From: Arsukibacterium sp.
GTDB taxonomy: Bacteria > Pseudomonadota > Gammaproteobacteria > Enterobacterales > Alteromonadaceae
DNA length: 64,000 nucleotides
Direction of reading: 5' to 3'
Assembly: GCF_018402695.1 (NCBI RefSeq)
Contig: NZ_JAGYIM010000019.1
Span: 496,001 to 560,000, forward strand
Each line of letters begins with the position of its first letter. Position 1 is the stretch's first letter. The notes beneath the pieces were generated by a model, which saw nothing but the letters and a program-made list of their open reading frames with translations, did no database searches and was not told where the DNA came from. Made by a program: the position numbers and the translations under genes. Of the stretch, positions 10,237 through 20,123 are shown one piece after another.

Positions 10237-11429
10237 TAATTTAAGGTCCTTACCAGCTGCTGCGCATAAGCGCGGGCTTCAAAATCGAGCGCTACTATAT
10301 CATCCAGCGAGCGAGCAGCATAGTTAAGGAAATGTGCCAGACATTTTTCATTTAACCGAACTATGTCAGTAAAACGAATCTGTTCGGTAATAAATGCCGC
10401 TACCGCGACCTCATTTGCTGCATTCAGCGCTGTGGTTGCCCCCTGGCCGGCAGCACAGGCGGCGATGGCCAAATATAAATTGGGGTAGCGGTCTGGCTCA
10501 GGTTTACTAAAGCTGAAATTAGCTAACTGACTGAAGTCCAGGGGTTGTACCGGGCTGCTTATCCGGTTTGGAAAGGCCAGCGCGTGGGCAATTGGTGTTC
10601 GCATATCAGGCTGGCCAAGCTGAGCCAATACTGAGCCATCGGTATACTGCACCATGGAGTGAATAATACTTTGCGGATGAATCACCACGTCAATATCTGC
10701 CGGGGCACAATTAAATAGCCAGCGCGCCTCAATAAATTCCAGGCCTTTATTCATCATAGTCGCGCTATCAACCGATATTTTCTGGCCCATACTCCAGTTC
10801 GGATGCGCAACGGCTTCAGCCACGGTTACGGTTTCAAAGCTGCTGATATCCCGGGTCAGAAAAGGCCCGCCACTGCCGGTGAGCAACAATTTTGCTATGC
10901 CCATCTCACTGAGTGCAGGACGCTGTTTTGCCTGCTGAAAAGATGCAGGCAAACATTGAAAAATAGCATTATGCTCACTGTCTATCGGTAATAAAGTCGC
11001 GCCATGGCGTTGTACTTTGTCGATAAACAGCTCGCCTGACATGACTAATGCTTCTTTGTTAGCCAGCAATACCGTTTTGCCCTGCTCCACTGCGGCAAGG
11101 GTAGGCAGTAAGCCAGCCGCACCAACAATAGCGGCCATCACAATATCCGCCTGGGGGTGAGCTGCAAGCTCTGTCAGCGCTGCAGGCCCTGCCAGCACTT
11201 CGGTAGCACTATTGTGGCTGGCCAGCGCTGCTTTAAGCTCTGCTGCCGCTTTGGGACACAACATCGCAGCAAACTGCGGCTTAAATTCCAGGCACTGTGC
11301 TAATAGTTTATCAACCTGGGTGGCGGCGGTCAGTGCCAATACTTTAAACTGCTGGGGGTGCATCGCCAGCACTGATAAGGTACTACAACCAATAGAGCCG
11401 GTTGCACCAAGAATAACCACTTGTCGCAT
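10236..11429 (-). CDS. dxr: 1-deoxy-D-xylulose 5-phosphate reductoisomerase
   Basis: Second step of the MEP isoprenoid pathway, NADPH-dependent. 397 residues (E. coli 398). The NADPH-binding loop ILGATGSIGCSTL is at the N-terminus, followed by LLANKEALVMSG and the metal/substrate segment PIDSEHNAIFQCL, then the flexible-loop region GSGGPFL. I start it at the ATG at 11429, which shares bases with the cdsA stop (TGATG); a TTG one codon earlier is less likely. Its product feeds UppS, encoded just upstream. Confidence 0.97.
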   Translation of the reverse strand: MRQVVILGATGSIGCSTLSVLAMHPQQFKVLALTAATQVDKLLAQCLEFKPQFAAMLCPKAAAELKAALASHNSATEVLAGPAALTELAAHPQADIVMAAIVGAAGLLPTLAAVEQGKTVLLANKEALVMSGELFIDKVQRHGATLLPIDSEHNAIFQCLPASFQQAKQRPALSEMGIAKLLLTGSGGPFLTRDISSFETVTVAEAVAHPNWSMGQKISVDSATMMNKGLEFIEARWLFNCAPADIDVVIHPQSIIHSMVQYTDGSVLAQLGQPDMRTPIAHALAFPNRISSPVQPLDFSQLANFSFSKPEPDRYPNLYLAIAACAAGQGATTALNAANEVAVAAFITEQIRFTDIVRLNEKCLAHFLNYAARSLDDIVALDFEARAYAQQLVRTLN

Positions 11430-12289
11430 CAATGAAAGCCACCAAATAATGCCAGTATTAATGCATATAGTGGAGCTGTGGCAGTCAGGCTGTCAATTCG
11501 ATCCAGGATACCGCCGTGGCCCGGCAAAAAGGCACCACTGTCTTTCTTACCCGCAGCACGTTTAAACATGCTTTCTGTTAAATCGCCAAAAACCGACAAA
11601 GCTGTTAACACGATAGCAGCCAGATACCAGTAGGGCATTTGTGCTGGCCAGTTTTTCCAGTAACCCACCGCACTAACCAGTAATAACACCATTACCATCC
11701 CCCCGAGCATCCCTTCCACGGTTTTACCCGGGCTGACTTTTGGCAGCAATTTATTTTTACCAAACGGCTTGCCAATAACATAACCGCCTATATCGGCAGC
11801 CCACACCAGCCCCAGTAAGCCAAACAGTAACCAGGCACCGGTAAACTCAGATTGCGGATAATCCAGCCCCCGAACATAAACAATAGCGCTCCAGGCAGGT
11901 AACAATGTCAGCCAGCCCATCAAGGCTTTTAACCAGTCACGACCGGCCCAGAAAGCCTGACTCCGCGGGTAAGTGAGTACCAGCACAACGGCCAGCAGCC
12001 ACCAGATAACCCCGGCAAGCACCAGCGCAAGGGTAAAAACATCGCTAAATAAGTATTGCAACGCAATCGGTTGCACGAAGTACAGTAAGCAAAGCAAGCC
12101 GGCGGTTAAGCCGGTATATACCGCCCGCATGCTGCGATTAGCCAGGCCACAAAAACCACTCCACTCCCAGGCACCCAGCGTAAAAGCTACAGACACAAAC
12201 AACGCAAAGCCACTCAGTGGTAAATAAAACACCGCCAGTAACGCCAGAGGTGCCAGCAATAAAGCTGTTAGTACTCGTTGTTTAAACAA
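11429..12289 (-). CDS. cdsA: Phosphatidate cytidylyltransferase
   Basis: Makes CDP-diacylglycerol from phosphatidic acid and CTP, the branch point of phospholipid synthesis. 286 residues with about eight membrane segments from residue 8 onward. The family signature is complete near the C-terminus: FGDLTESMFKRAAGKKDSG followed by PGHGGILDRIDSL, with the catalytic aspartates. Starts 5 bp after uppS and overlaps dxr at its end, so it belongs to the uppS-cdsA-dxr-rseP-bamA run. Confidence 0.97.
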   Translation of the reverse strand: MFKQRVLTALLLAPLALLAVFYLPLSGFALFVSVAFTLGAWEWSGFCGLANRSMRAVYTGLTAGLLCLLYFVQPIALQYLFSDVFTLALVLAGVIWWLLAVVLVLTYPRSQAFWAGRDWLKALMGWLTLLPAWSAIVYVRGLDYPQSEFTGAWLLFGLLGLVWAADIGGYVIGKPFGKNKLLPKVSPGKTVEGMLGGMVMVLLLVSAVGYWKNWPAQMPYWYLAAIVLTALSVFGDLTESMFKRAAGKKDSGAFLPGHGGILDRIDSLTATAPLYALILALFGGFH

Positions 12290-12294
12290 TATTG

Positions 12295-13056
12295 TTATCC
12301 TTTGTTGTGCAGCATTGCCTGAATTTGCTCACCGGTACAACCGAAACGGCGCTCGCGGTTGACAAAAGCAGCGATGGCATCAGCAAACACTGTTTTATCA
12401 AAGTCAGGCCACAGGGTTTCAGTAAACCACAGCTCAGCATAAGCAGCCTGCCACAATAAAAAATTACTGATCCGTAAATCACCACCAGTTCGGATCAATA
12501 AATCCAGCTCTGGCTGATCATGTAATTGCATCTGCTCAGCCAACAATTGCTCTGAAAAAGCTTCAGGCTGCAATTCATTCGCCTGAACCTTACGCGCCAG
12601 CTGTTGCGCCGCGTTCAGAATATCCCAACGGCCACCATAGTTTGCTGCAATATTTAATGTCATAGCGGTGTTATCAGCGGTCAATGCTTCAGCCGCGGTA
12701 ATACTTGCCCGAAGCTTTTCATCAAATGCTGACAAGTCGCCAACGATTCGTAACTTAACGTTATGCTTGTGCAGGCTTTTAACTTCTTTTTTTAGCACCA
12801 GCATAAACAGTTGCATCAGGGTATCAACTTCAGCTTGCGGACGCCGCCAGTTTTCACTGCTAAAAGCAAATAATGTCAGTGACTGAATACCTAATTGCCG
12901 GCAAAAACTGACTGCCCGGCGCACGGCTTCTGCACCCTTTTTATGTCCCCATACTCTTGGCTTCCCTTGACGCTGTGCCCAACGACCATTGCCATCCATT
13001 ATTATGGCGACATGGCGTGGTAACGTCTGCTGCCCGATCTGCGACTCTGCAGTCAT
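12295..13056 (-). CDS. uppS: Undecaprenyl diphosphate synthase
   Basis: Condenses farnesyl diphosphate with eight isopentenyl units to the C55 lipid carrier of cell wall synthesis. 253 residues (E. coli 253). Motif HVAIIMDGNGRWAQ gives catalytic Asp21; the C-terminal family signature DLLIRTGGDLRISNFLLWQ is intact, followed by the AELWF segment. First gene after the frr terminator, so its promoter should lie in 13057-13126. Confidence 0.97.
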   Translation of the reverse strand: MTAESQIGQQTLPRHVAIIMDGNGRWAQRQGKPRVWGHKKGAEAVRRAVSFCRQLGIQSLTLFAFSSENWRRPQAEVDTLMQLFMLVLKKEVKSLHKHNVKLRIVGDLSAFDEKLRASITAAEALTADNTAMTLNIAANYGGRWDILNAAQQLARKVQANELQPEAFSEQLLAEQMQLHDQPELDLLIRTGGDLRISNFLLWQAAYAELWFTETLWPDFDKTVFADAIAAFVNRERRFGCTGEQIQAMLHNKG

Positions 13057-13126
13057 AGAATAAGACCTGTCCTTTAGTATTGCTTTAACACTGCTTTATC
13101 GTTTTAAATGCTGTGCTTAAACCATA

Positions 13127-13162
13127 ATAAAAAGCGCCGCACAGCCCAGCCGATACGGCGCT
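13127..13162 (-). terminator. Rho-independent terminator after frr
   Basis: Minus-strand stem AGCGCCG (13162-13156) pairs with CGGCGCT (13139-13133) across a 16-nt loop, followed by TTTTTATT. It lies 26 bp after the frr stop. Confidence 0.7.
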
Positions 13163-13187
13163 AATTCCTGATAGAAGGTTGACTACG

Positions 13188-13745
13188 TTAAACCTCCATC
13201 AGTTCCTTTTCTTTATCGGCCAGTACTTCGTCAATTTTCTTAACATAGGTATCGGTGACTTTCTGTACTTCATCCGCGGCCCGACGCTCGTCATCTTCGC
13301 TGATGTCTTTATCTTTCAACAAGGCTTTTAATTCAGCATTGGCATCACGACGAATGTTACGCACTGCGACCCGGCCGCCTTCTGCTTCAGCGCGCACCAC
13401 TTTGACTAAATCTTTACGCCGCTCTTCAGTCAGTGCCGGAAGCGGTACCCGGATGCTGGTGCCGGCAGACATCGGGTTCAGCCCCAGATCGGAGGCCATG
13501 ATGGCTTTCTCAACGGCTTGCACTAAACTCTTGTCAAACACACTGATGCTTAATGTCCGGGCGTCTTCTATCGAGACGTTGGCAACCTGACGTAGTGGGG
13601 TGTCGGCGCCGTAATAAGAAACCTGAATGCCATCCAGTAAGCTCGGATGCGCGCGACCGGTGCGCACTTTATTCAATTGTGATTTCAGCGCTTCCACGCT
13701 TTTTTCCATTCGTACTTTACTGTCTTTAATAATGTCGTTTATCAC
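13188..13745 (-). CDS. frr: Ribosome recycling factor
   Basis: Splits the post-termination ribosome together with EF-G. 185 residues, the same as E. coli Frr. Recognisable segments are [21 protein letters not shown] near residues 26-47 and [20 protein letters not shown], typical of the three-helix bundle. Downstream of pyrH with 49 bp between. Ends in a good terminator, closing the pyrH-frr unit. Confidence 0.97.
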   Translation of the reverse strand: MINDIIKDSKVRMEKSVEALKSQLNKVRTGRAHPSLLDGIQVSYYGADTPLRQVANVSIEDARTLSISVFDKSLVQAVEKAIMASDLGLNPMSAGTSIRVPLPALTEERRKDLVKVVRAEAEGGRVAVRNIRRDANAELKALLKDKDISEDDERRAADEVQKVTDTYVKKIDEVLADKEKELMEV

Positions 13746-13794
13746 GATCGTTATCCTTTTATATCATGCCGCAACGGCCAGAACAGCCGCTAGT

Positions 13795-14535
13795 TTACTG
13801 TAAATTTTCTGCGTGGTCGATAACGGTGCCTTCCTGCTCACCCATTATCACCCGTTTTAACGCACCCGGTTTGTTCATGTTAAATACCCGGATCTGTAAA
13901 TTGTGATCGCGGGCCAGGGTAAATGCCGCTAAATCCATTACTTTTAATTCTTTATCCAGTACCTCGTTGTAGGTCAACTGGCTATAAAGCGTGGCAGCAG
14001 GATCTTTTACCGGGTCGGCTGAATAGACACCTTCAACCTTAGTCGCTTTTAGTACCGCATCGGCTTCGATTTCAATACCTCTTAAGCACGCTGCAGAGTC
14101 GGTAGTAAAAAACGGGTTACCAGTACCGGCTGAAAAAATGACTACCCGGCCGGACTTTAAATAGCTGATAGCTTCTGCCCAGCTGTAGTTATCGCAAACG
14201 CCATTGAGCGGAATAGCGCTCATCATTCTGGCATTAACATAAGCCCGGTGCAGTGCATCGCGCATTGCCAGCCCGTTCATTACCGTGGCCAGCATCCCCA
14301 TATGGTCGCCGACCACCCTGTTCATGCCTGCTTTGGCCAGGCCCTCACCGCGAAAAATGTTACCACCGCCAATGACGATACCAACCTGCACCCCTAACTC
14401 GACAAGTTCTTTTATTTCCTGTGCCATCCGGTCCAGTACTTTCGGATCGATACCAAAGCCTTCATCGCCCATCAGGGCCTCACCGCTTAATTTTAACAGG
14501 ATGCGTCGGTAGGTTGGTTTTGGATTGATACTCAT
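13795..14535 (-). CDS. pyrH: UMP kinase
   Basis: Phosphorylates UMP to UDP; hexameric amino acid kinase family enzyme, allosterically controlled by UTP and GTP in proteobacteria. 246 residues (E. coli 241). Motifs: [12 protein letters not shown] (phosphate binding), [17 protein letters not shown], and [25 protein letters not shown] lies before the ATG at 14535. The tsf terminator precedes it, so pyrH-frr probably has its own promoter around 14536-14576. Confidence 0.97.
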   Translation of the reverse strand: MSINPKPTYRRILLKLSGEALMGDEGFGIDPKVLDRMAQEIKELVELGVQVGIVIGGGNIFRGEGLAKAGMNRVVGDHMGMLATVMNGLAMRDALHRAYVNARMMSAIPLNGVCDNYSWAEAISYLKSGRVVIFSAGTGNPFFTTDSAACLRGIEIEADAVLKATKVEGVYSADPVKDPAATLYSQLTYNEVLDKELKVMDLAAFTLARDHNLQIRVFNMNKPGALKRVIMGEQEGTVIDHAENLQ

Positions 14536-14576
14536 GGGTGCCCCTAGTGCTGAAAATCGTGCTGGATAAAAGACAT

Positions 14577-14604
14577 AAAAAAACCGCGACCTTAGGTCGC
14601 GGTT
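14577..14604 (-). terminator. Rho-independent terminator after tsf
   Basis: Minus-strand AACCGCGACC (14604-14595)-loop-GGTCGCGGTT (14591-14582) followed by a T run of about seven. 36 bp after the tsf stop; ends the rpsB-tsf operon. Confidence 0.88.
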
Positions 14605-14640
14605 ATTCTAGCGGGTTTTGACAATTTGCTAAAGCGCAAA

Positions 14641-15513
14641 TTACTTTTTCGCCGCAGCGATCTGTGCAGCTACTTCAGCAGCAAAATCTTCTTCTTTCTT
14701 TTCAATACCTTCACCCACTTCTAAGCGGATAAAAGAGATTGCTTTGGCGCTGTTTTGCTTTAAGAATTCGCCAGTGCTGATTGACGGATCTTTAACAAAA
14801 GGCTGGCCAGTTAAGCTGACTTCGCCAGTGAACTTGCTCATCCGGCCGGCTACCATTTTCTCAGCGATTTCTTTTGGCTTACCACTGTTAACCGCGATGT
14901 CGATCTGGATCTGGCGCTCACGCTCTACCACTTCAGCAGACACATCTTCCGGATTTACGTAGCTTGGGTTGTTTGCGGCAACATGCATAGCAACATCTTT
15001 TGCCACGTCTTCGTTACCACCTTCCAGCACCGCTAACACACCAATGCGGCCAGAGTGAACATACTGACCAATCACATCACCTTCAACAACAGCGGCGCGA
15101 CGTACATTGATATTTTCACCAATTTTAGCAACCAGCGTAGCGCGGGTATCTTCAACCGAAGTACCGTTTAAGTCAGCAGCTAAGATAGCTTCAGCAGTAA
15201 ATAACTTGTTAGCATGGGCTAAATCAGCAACGCTGTTGGCAAATGCCAGGAAGTTGGCATCACGGGCCACGAAATCGGTTTCACAGTTAAACTCGACTGC
15301 TAAACCGTAACCGTTGGCAACGCGGGTGATGATGACACCTTCAGCAGCAATACGGCCGGCTTTTTTGGCTGCTTTTGCTAAACCACTTTTACGCATCGCA
15401 TCAATGGCCGCTTCGATATCGCCGCCAGTTTCTTCTAATGCTTTTTTACAATCCATCATGCCAGCGCCAGTGCGCTCGCGAAGTTCTTTTACTAGAGCCG
15501 CAGTTACAGCCAT
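14641..15513 (-). CDS. tsf: Elongation factor Ts
   Basis: Guanine nucleotide exchange factor for EF-Tu. 290 residues (E. coli 283). The N-terminal UBA-like domain contains [16 protein letters not shown] (residues 11-26). The core contains [14 protein letters not shown], whose TDFV segment contacts EF-Tu. GAGGA lies 7 bp before the ATG. Paired with rpsB, with a 104-bp spacer holding two hairpins. Confidence 0.97.
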   Translation of the reverse strand: MAVTAALVKELRERTGAGMMDCKKALEETGGDIEAAIDAMRKSGLAKAAKKAGRIAAEGVIITRVANGYGLAVEFNCETDFVARDANFLAFANSVADLAHANKLFTAEAILAADLNGTSVEDTRATLVAKIGENINVRRAAVVEGDVIGQYVHSGRIGVLAVLEGGNEDVAKDVAMHVAANNPSYVNPEDVSAEVVERERQIQIDIAVNSGKPKEIAEKMVAGRMSKFTGEVSLTGQPFVKDPSISTGEFLKQNSAKAISFIRLEVGEGIEKKEEDFAAEVAAQIAAAKK

Positions 15514-15548
15514 GGGAGCTTCCTCGTGTTAATTCCGGTTGGACAAAC

Positions 15549-15607
15549 AGGGGCAAAGCTGCCCCTGTTGCAAAGGTCTTCTGCATTTAAGCCTGACAGG
15601 CTTAAAT
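15549..15607 (-). promoter_or_regulatory. Two hairpins between rpsB and tsf
   Basis: Two perfect inverted repeats lie in the rpsB-tsf spacer: TTTAAGCCTG/CAGGCTTAAA around 15587-15607, directly after the rpsB stop, and CAGGGGC/GCCCCTG at 15549-15568. Only a weak T-rich stretch follows, so they look more like RNA-processing or partial-attenuation structures than a full terminator. They could set the S2:EF-Ts ratio; that is inference. Confidence 0.55.
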
Positions 15608-15617
15608 GACAGAAAAA

Positions 15618-16346
15618 TTATTCTGCTTCAACGAAGCTTTCGGCTTCTGCCTGAACTTCGATGTTTTTGTCACGACCTTCCTGGATAGCCTGACCTACCG
15701 CTGCCAGATACAACTGGATGGCGCGGATAGCGTCGTCGTTACCTGGGATCACATAGTCAACACCTTTAGGATCAGAGTTAGTATCAACAACTGATACTAC
15801 CGGGATACCCAGGTTGTTGGCTTCTTTGATCGCGATGTGTTCATGGTCAGCGTCGATCACGAACAGTACGTCTGGCAAACCGCCCATGTCCTTGATACCG
15901 CCCAAGCTTTTTTCCAGCTTGTCCATTTCACGGGTACGGTCTAAAGCTTCTTTTTTGGTCAGCTTATCGAAAGTACCGTCCTGGCTTTGCGCTTCCAGGT
16001 CTTTTAAACGCTTGATTGACTGACGAACGGTTTTCCAGTTAGTCAGCATGCCACCTAACCAGCGGTGGTTAACATAGAATTGGTCAACTTTCGCGGCCGC
16101 TTCTTTGATGGCTTCAGACGCGGCACGCTTGGTACCAACGAATAAAATTTTACCTTTCTTGGCAGATACCTGTTGAATAAACGCTAAGGCGTCATTCATC
16201 ATTGGTACGGTTTGCTCAAGGTTAATGATATGAACTTTATTACGGGCACCAAAAATGAACGGCTTCATCTTTGGGTTCCAGTAACGGGTTTGGTGACCGA
16301 AGTGCACGCCCGCCTGGAGCATGTCGCGCATAGAAACTTTTGCCAT
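15618..16346 (-). CDS. rpsB: 30S ribosomal protein S2
   Basis: Small-subunit ribosomal protein required for S1 binding. 242 residues (E. coli 241). Starts [20 protein letters not shown], the canonical S2 N-terminus; [13 protein letters not shown] and [11 protein letters not shown] are conserved family segments. The gene is preceded by a structured leader and a clear promoter. In E. coli, S2 represses the rpsB-tsf operon through its leader; the conserved-looking leader here suggests the same control. Confidence 0.98.
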   Translation of the reverse strand: MAKVSMRDMLQAGVHFGHQTRYWNPKMKPFIFGARNKVHIINLEQTVPMMNDALAFIQQVSAKKGKILFVGTKRAASEAIKEAAAKVDQFYVNHRWLGGMLTNWKTVRQSIKRLKDLEAQSQDGTFDKLTKKEALDRTREMDKLEKSLGGIKDMGGLPDVLFVIDADHEHIAIKEANNLGIPVVSVVDTNSDPKGVDYVIPGNDDAIRAIQLYLAAVGQAIQEGRDKNIEVQAEAESFVEAE

Positions 16347-16440
16347 GATTATATTTCCTGTTTAGGGGTTAGGCCTCCATGCATCCCATATCCCGACCTT
16401 TGCTTACGCGCTGGCACCCCGGACTATGTGTCGATGCATG
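16347..16440 (-). ncRNA. rpsB leader, candidate S2 autoregulatory element
   Basis: The minus-strand 5' leader can form nested long-range pairings. CATGCATC near its 5' end matches GATGCATG about 30 nt before the start codon. Inside and downstream, CCGGGGT can pair with ACCCC of the segment GGCCTAACCCC. The layout resembles the gammaproteobacterial rpsB leader bound by S2. The family is known; the assignment here rests on the pairing pattern and position, not on a covariance search. Confidence 0.55.
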
Positions 16441-16446
16441 TGTGTT

Positions 16447-16475
16447 ATTTAAAAATTTAAGTTTGGTTGTCGCAA
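16447..16475 (-). promoter_or_regulatory. rpsB promoter
   Basis: Minus strand: TTGCGA -35 (16475-16470), 17-bp spacer, TTAAAT -10 (16452-16447). Transcription would begin near 16440 and give a leader of about 95 nt. Confidence 0.55.
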
Positions 16476-16670
16476 ACCGGCGCATCGGCTTTTTTATAAC
16501 TAAGAACCAGAAGTTATCAAAAATAAGCTTCGGTGCCCGGAAAAGAAAAGTACAATGCAATTTGCTAATTTGCGGCGCGCTTTATACCATAGTAAGCTGC
16601 CAAACACAACGAAATGTGTATTATTCCAGCAGTCATAATGTCCGTAACTGCAGTAACCGAGAGAGTGTTG

Positions 16671-17459
16671 ATGTCAGCAACTATTAAAACCGCCGCCGAA
16701 ATTGAAAAAATGCGCATTGCCGGTCGTCTGGCCGCAGAAGTGCTGGAAATGATAGGTCCCCATGTCAAAGCCGGTGTCACCACAGATGAGCTGAATACGC
16801 TGTGCCACGACTATATTGTTAACGAACAACAGGCCATACCGGCACCGCTGAATTACCACGGTTTCCCCAAGTCAATTTGCACCTCGGTTAATCAGGTGAT
16901 TTGCCACGGCATTCCAAACGACAAAGCATTAAAAGACGGCGACATTGTTAATATCGATATTACTGTGATCAAAGATGGCTATCACGGCGACACGTCTAAG
17001 ATGTTTGTGGTAGGCAAGCCGAGCATTATGGCTGAGCGGCTAATCAGAGTGACCCAGGAGTGCTTATACCTGGCGTTAAAACTGGTGAAAAACGGCGTGC
17101 GCTTGGGCGACATTGGCCATGCAATTCAGCAACATGCTGAAAAGCACAGCTATTCAGTGGTACGCGAATACTGTGGCCATGGTATTGGCGCGGTGTTTCA
17201 TGAAGACCCCCAAGTGCTGCATTATGGGAAGCCGGGCACCGGTGAAGTATTGAAAAGTGGTATGTGTTTAACTATCGAGCCAATGATTAACGCCGGTGGC
17301 CGTCACAGTAAAATGTTAAAAGATGGCTGGACCGTAGTCACTAAAGACCGCAGCTTGTCAGCCCAGTTTGAACATACCTTACTGGTAACCGACAACGGTT
17401 GCGAAATTCTGACGTTACGCAGTGATGAAACACTGGAACGCCATTTAACCGCAGAATAA
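16671..17459 (+). CDS. map: Methionine aminopeptidase, type I
   Basis: Removes the initiator methionine from nascent proteins. From the ATG at 16671 the protein is 263 aa (E. coli 264). GAGAGAG stands about 6 bp upstream; the frame is open to 16614, but that extension is not family-like. Conserved segments include INVNQVICHG-like SVNQVICHGIPND, the metal ligands in NIDITVIKDGYHGDTSKMF, GHGIGAVFHEDPQV, and the C-terminal glutamate region AQFEHTLLVT. Divergent from rpsB, as in E. coli. Confidence 0.97.
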   Translation: MSATIKTAAEIEKMRIAGRLAAEVLEMIGPHVKAGVTTDELNTLCHDYIVNEQQAIPAPLNYHGFPKSICTSVNQVICHGIPNDKALKDGDIVNIDITVIKDGYHGDTSKMFVVGKPSIMAERLIRVTQECLYLALKLVKNGVRLGDIGHAIQQHAEKHSYSVVREYCGHGIGAVFHEDPQVLHYGKPGTGEVLKSGMCLTIEPMINAGGRHSKMLKDGWTVVTKDRSLSAQFEHTLLVTDNGCEILTLRSDETLERHLTAE

Positions 17460-17489
17460 GCCAGGCCCAACCGCTCAGCAGGGAGCCGC

Positions 17490-20114
17490 ATGACCCAAAC
17501 ATTGCAATTTAACCGGTCACTGCCCGCCAGCTTTTCGCTGGAGAGTTATAAAAAGCATTTCAGCGAATTTCATGACTGGCTGGTCCGAAGTTTTGAGCAT
17601 CAGCCAATCAATGGTCTGGTTAAAGCCCGTGCCCGCTTTATAGACAGCGTCCTGAGCCAGTTGTGGCAGCATTTCGAACTGGCTAAACAGCATAATCTCA
17701 GTTTGGTTGCCGTAGGCGGCTATGGTCGGGGTGAGCTGCATCCCTACTCTGATATTGATTTACTGATTTTATCCGAACGACGTTTAACCACTGAACAACA
17801 ACAAGCCATTGCTGATTTTATCACCTGCCTGTGGGATTTAAGGCTGGAAGTCGGACACAGTGTCCGCACCTTAAAAGAAACGATTAAGCTGGGTAAAGAC
17901 GATATCACCATCGCCACCAACTTACTGGAAATGCGGCTGCTGACCGGTAATAAGTCACTATTTGAGCAATTACAGCAGGAAATAAACGGTGATAACTTCT
18001 GGAGCAGCCAGCAGTTTTTTCAAGCTAAACGACACGAACAGCAGCAGCGCCACGCGCAATATCATGGCACCGCCTACAATTTAGAGCCTAACCTTAAAGC
18101 CAACCCTGGTGGCCTGCGTGATATTCAAACTATAGGCTGGGTCGCTAAAAAGCACTTTAACACCCGCACCATGCGCGAACTGGTGGCATATCAATACCTG
18201 ACTGAAGATGAGTATCAGGAGCTGATGGAGTGCGAGGCCTACCTGTGGCAAATGCGTTTTGCCTTGCATATTGAAGCCGGCCGTAATGAAAACCGGATTT
18301 TATTTGACTACCAACCGGCTGCGGCTGAGCGTCTGGGCTTCGGCGCCGATGGTAAGGCTTCAGTTGAACGGATGATGAAACGGTTCTTCCGCACGGTGCA
18401 ACGGGTAAGTGAATTAAACGAAATGTTGCTGCAGCATTTTGAAGGTAGCATTCTTAACCAGGGTACTAAGGTTAAAATACAGCAGCTGGACGACTATTTT
18501 GAACTGAGCGGGCATTTAATTAAAGCGCGCGATAACGCCATTTTTGCCAGACGCGACAACTTGCTGCGGCTATTTTGGCATATTGCCAATAATTCAAACA
18601 TTACCGGCATTCACTCCACTACTTTACGTTTACTGCGCCAGGTGCGCCGCCGTTTAATGGGCGACTTACAGGATTATGAAGCCTGCCGCCAGTTGTTTCT
18701 GGCGCTGCTGCGCCACCCCAGGGGCATGGACAAAGCCATTACCCTGATGCATCGCTATGGCGTACTGGCAGCTTACCTGCCGCAGTGGCGTAATATTGTC
18801 GGCCAGATGCAGTTTGACCTGTTCCATGCTTACACGGTAGACGAACATACCCACAGGTTGCTGAAAAACCTGTATAAATACACTCAACCGGAACATGAAA
18901 GTGAATTTCCGCTCTGTACTGACATTGTCAAACGAATGGAAAAGCCCGAGCTGTTATATCTGGCCGGTATTTTTCATGATATCGCCAAGGGCCGCGGTGG
19001 CGACCATTCCGAACTTGGCGCGATGGACGTACGCGAATTTGCCAAACTGCATAAACTGAGCGAGTTTGACAGTAAACTGGTCGCCTGGCTGGTAGAAAGT
19101 CATTTACTGATGTCGGTGACGGCACAGCGACGTGATATTCATGACCCGGCCGTTGTAACCGAGTTTGCCGAAAAAGTGCGTGATGAAACCCGGCTTAATT
19201 ACCTGTATTGCTTAACGCTGGCCGATATCCGCGCCACAAACGATAACCTGTGGAATGACTGGAAAGGGTCACTGCTACGTGAGTTATTTCTGGCCACCCA
19301 AAAGGCCTTTCGCCGTGGTCTGGAAAAACCAATGGATTTACGTGACTTAATTCGCGAAAACCAAAGCGAAGCGATGCCGCTGTTGTTGAAACAAACGTTT
19401 ACCGAGTCTGAAATTCAGCACCTGTGGAGCCGGATTAAAGCTGACTATTTTGCCCGCTATAGCCCAAAACAAATTGCCTGGCATTGTGAGCATATCTTAC
19501 GCCACAAAAACCGCAGCGAACCGTTGGTGCTGATCAGCAAAACGCCTATTCGTGGTGGGACTCAGGTGTTTATTTACACGCCGGATCAAGCCGGCTTGTT
19601 TGCTCGCCTCGTTACGGCGCTTGACAGTAAAAAAGTCAACATTTTTGACGCCCAGATCATGACCAATAAAGATGGCTTCGCCATGGATACCTTTGTCATT
19701 CTGGAACAAAATGGCGAGCCCGTCAGTTCACCATCACGCTTAAGCAGTATTAAACGCGCGCTGGAGCTATATATTGCCGGCAAGCCAGATTTGTCGCGGC
19801 AAAAACCGCGGTTATCCCGCCAGATGCGCCAGTTTAATGTACCGCCCAAGGTGGTGTTTTTACCGGGCAATATTAAACAACGAACCATGGTAGAAATTGC
19901 CGCACTGGATACCCCCGGTTTACTGGCCGATATCGGCCAGGTATTTCAGCGCTGTGGGGTCAATATTCATGCAGCAAAAATCACTACTATTGGCGAGCGG
20001 GCTGAAGATTTTTTTATGTTATCTAATGCACAGGACCAGGCGCTGAGCAGCGATGAGCAAAGTCAGCTTAGACGGGTCCTGATCTCACAACTCTCACAGG
20101 AAACAGAAGGCTAA
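17490..20114 (+). CDS. glnD: Bifunctional uridylyltransferase/uridylyl-removing enzyme
   Basis: Nitrogen sensor that uridylylates PII when glutamine is low and removes UMP when it is high. 874 residues (E. coli 890). Domain order: nucleotidyltransferase with GGYGRGELHPYSDIDLLIL (residues 76-94, metal aspartates 88 and 90), a helical linker, the HD hydrolase domain (FHDIAKGRGGDHSELG near 493), and two C-terminal ACT domains (from about 690 and 800) that bind glutamine. Lies between map and dapD, the conserved E. coli order. No PII gene is in the window. Confidence 0.97.
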   Translation: MTQTLQFNRSLPASFSLESYKKHFSEFHDWLVRSFEHQPINGLVKARARFIDSVLSQLWQHFELAKQHNLSLVAVGGYGRGELHPYSDIDLLILSERRLTTEQQQAIADFITCLWDLRLEVGHSVRTLKETIKLGKDDITIATNLLEMRLLTGNKSLFEQLQQEINGDNFWSSQQFFQAKRHEQQQRHAQYHGTAYNLEPNLKANPGGLRDIQTIGWVAKKHFNTRTMRELVAYQYLTEDEYQELMECEAYLWQMRFALHIEAGRNENRILFDYQPAAAERLGFGADGKASVERMMKRFFRTVQRVSELNEMLLQHFEGSILNQGTKVKIQQLDDYFELSGHLIKARDNAIFARRDNLLRLFWHIANNSNITGIHSTTLRLLRQVRRRLMGDLQDYEACRQLFLALLRHPRGMDKAITLMHRYGVLAAYLPQWRNIVGQMQFDLFHAYTVDEHTHRLLKNLYKYTQPEHESEFPLCTDIVKRMEKPELLYLAGIFHDIAKGRGGDHSELGAMDVREFAKLHKLSEFDSKLVAWLVESHLLMSVTAQRRDIHDPAVVTEFAEKVRDETRLNYLYCLTLADIRATNDNLWNDWKGSLLRELFLATQKAFRRGLEKPMDLRDLIRENQSEAMPLLLKQTFTESEIQHLWSRIKADYFARYSPKQIAWHCEHILRHKNRSEPLVLISKTPIRGGTQVFIYTPDQAGLFARLVTALDSKKVNIFDAQIMTNKDGFAMDTFVILEQNGEPVSSPSRLSSIKRALELYIAGKPDLSRQKPRLSRQMRQFNVPPKVVFLPGNIKQRTMVEIAALDTPGLLADIGQVFQRCGVNIHAAKITTIGERAEDFFMLSNAQDQALSSDEQSQLRRVLISQLSQETEG

Positions 20115-20123
20115 ACTAACACC

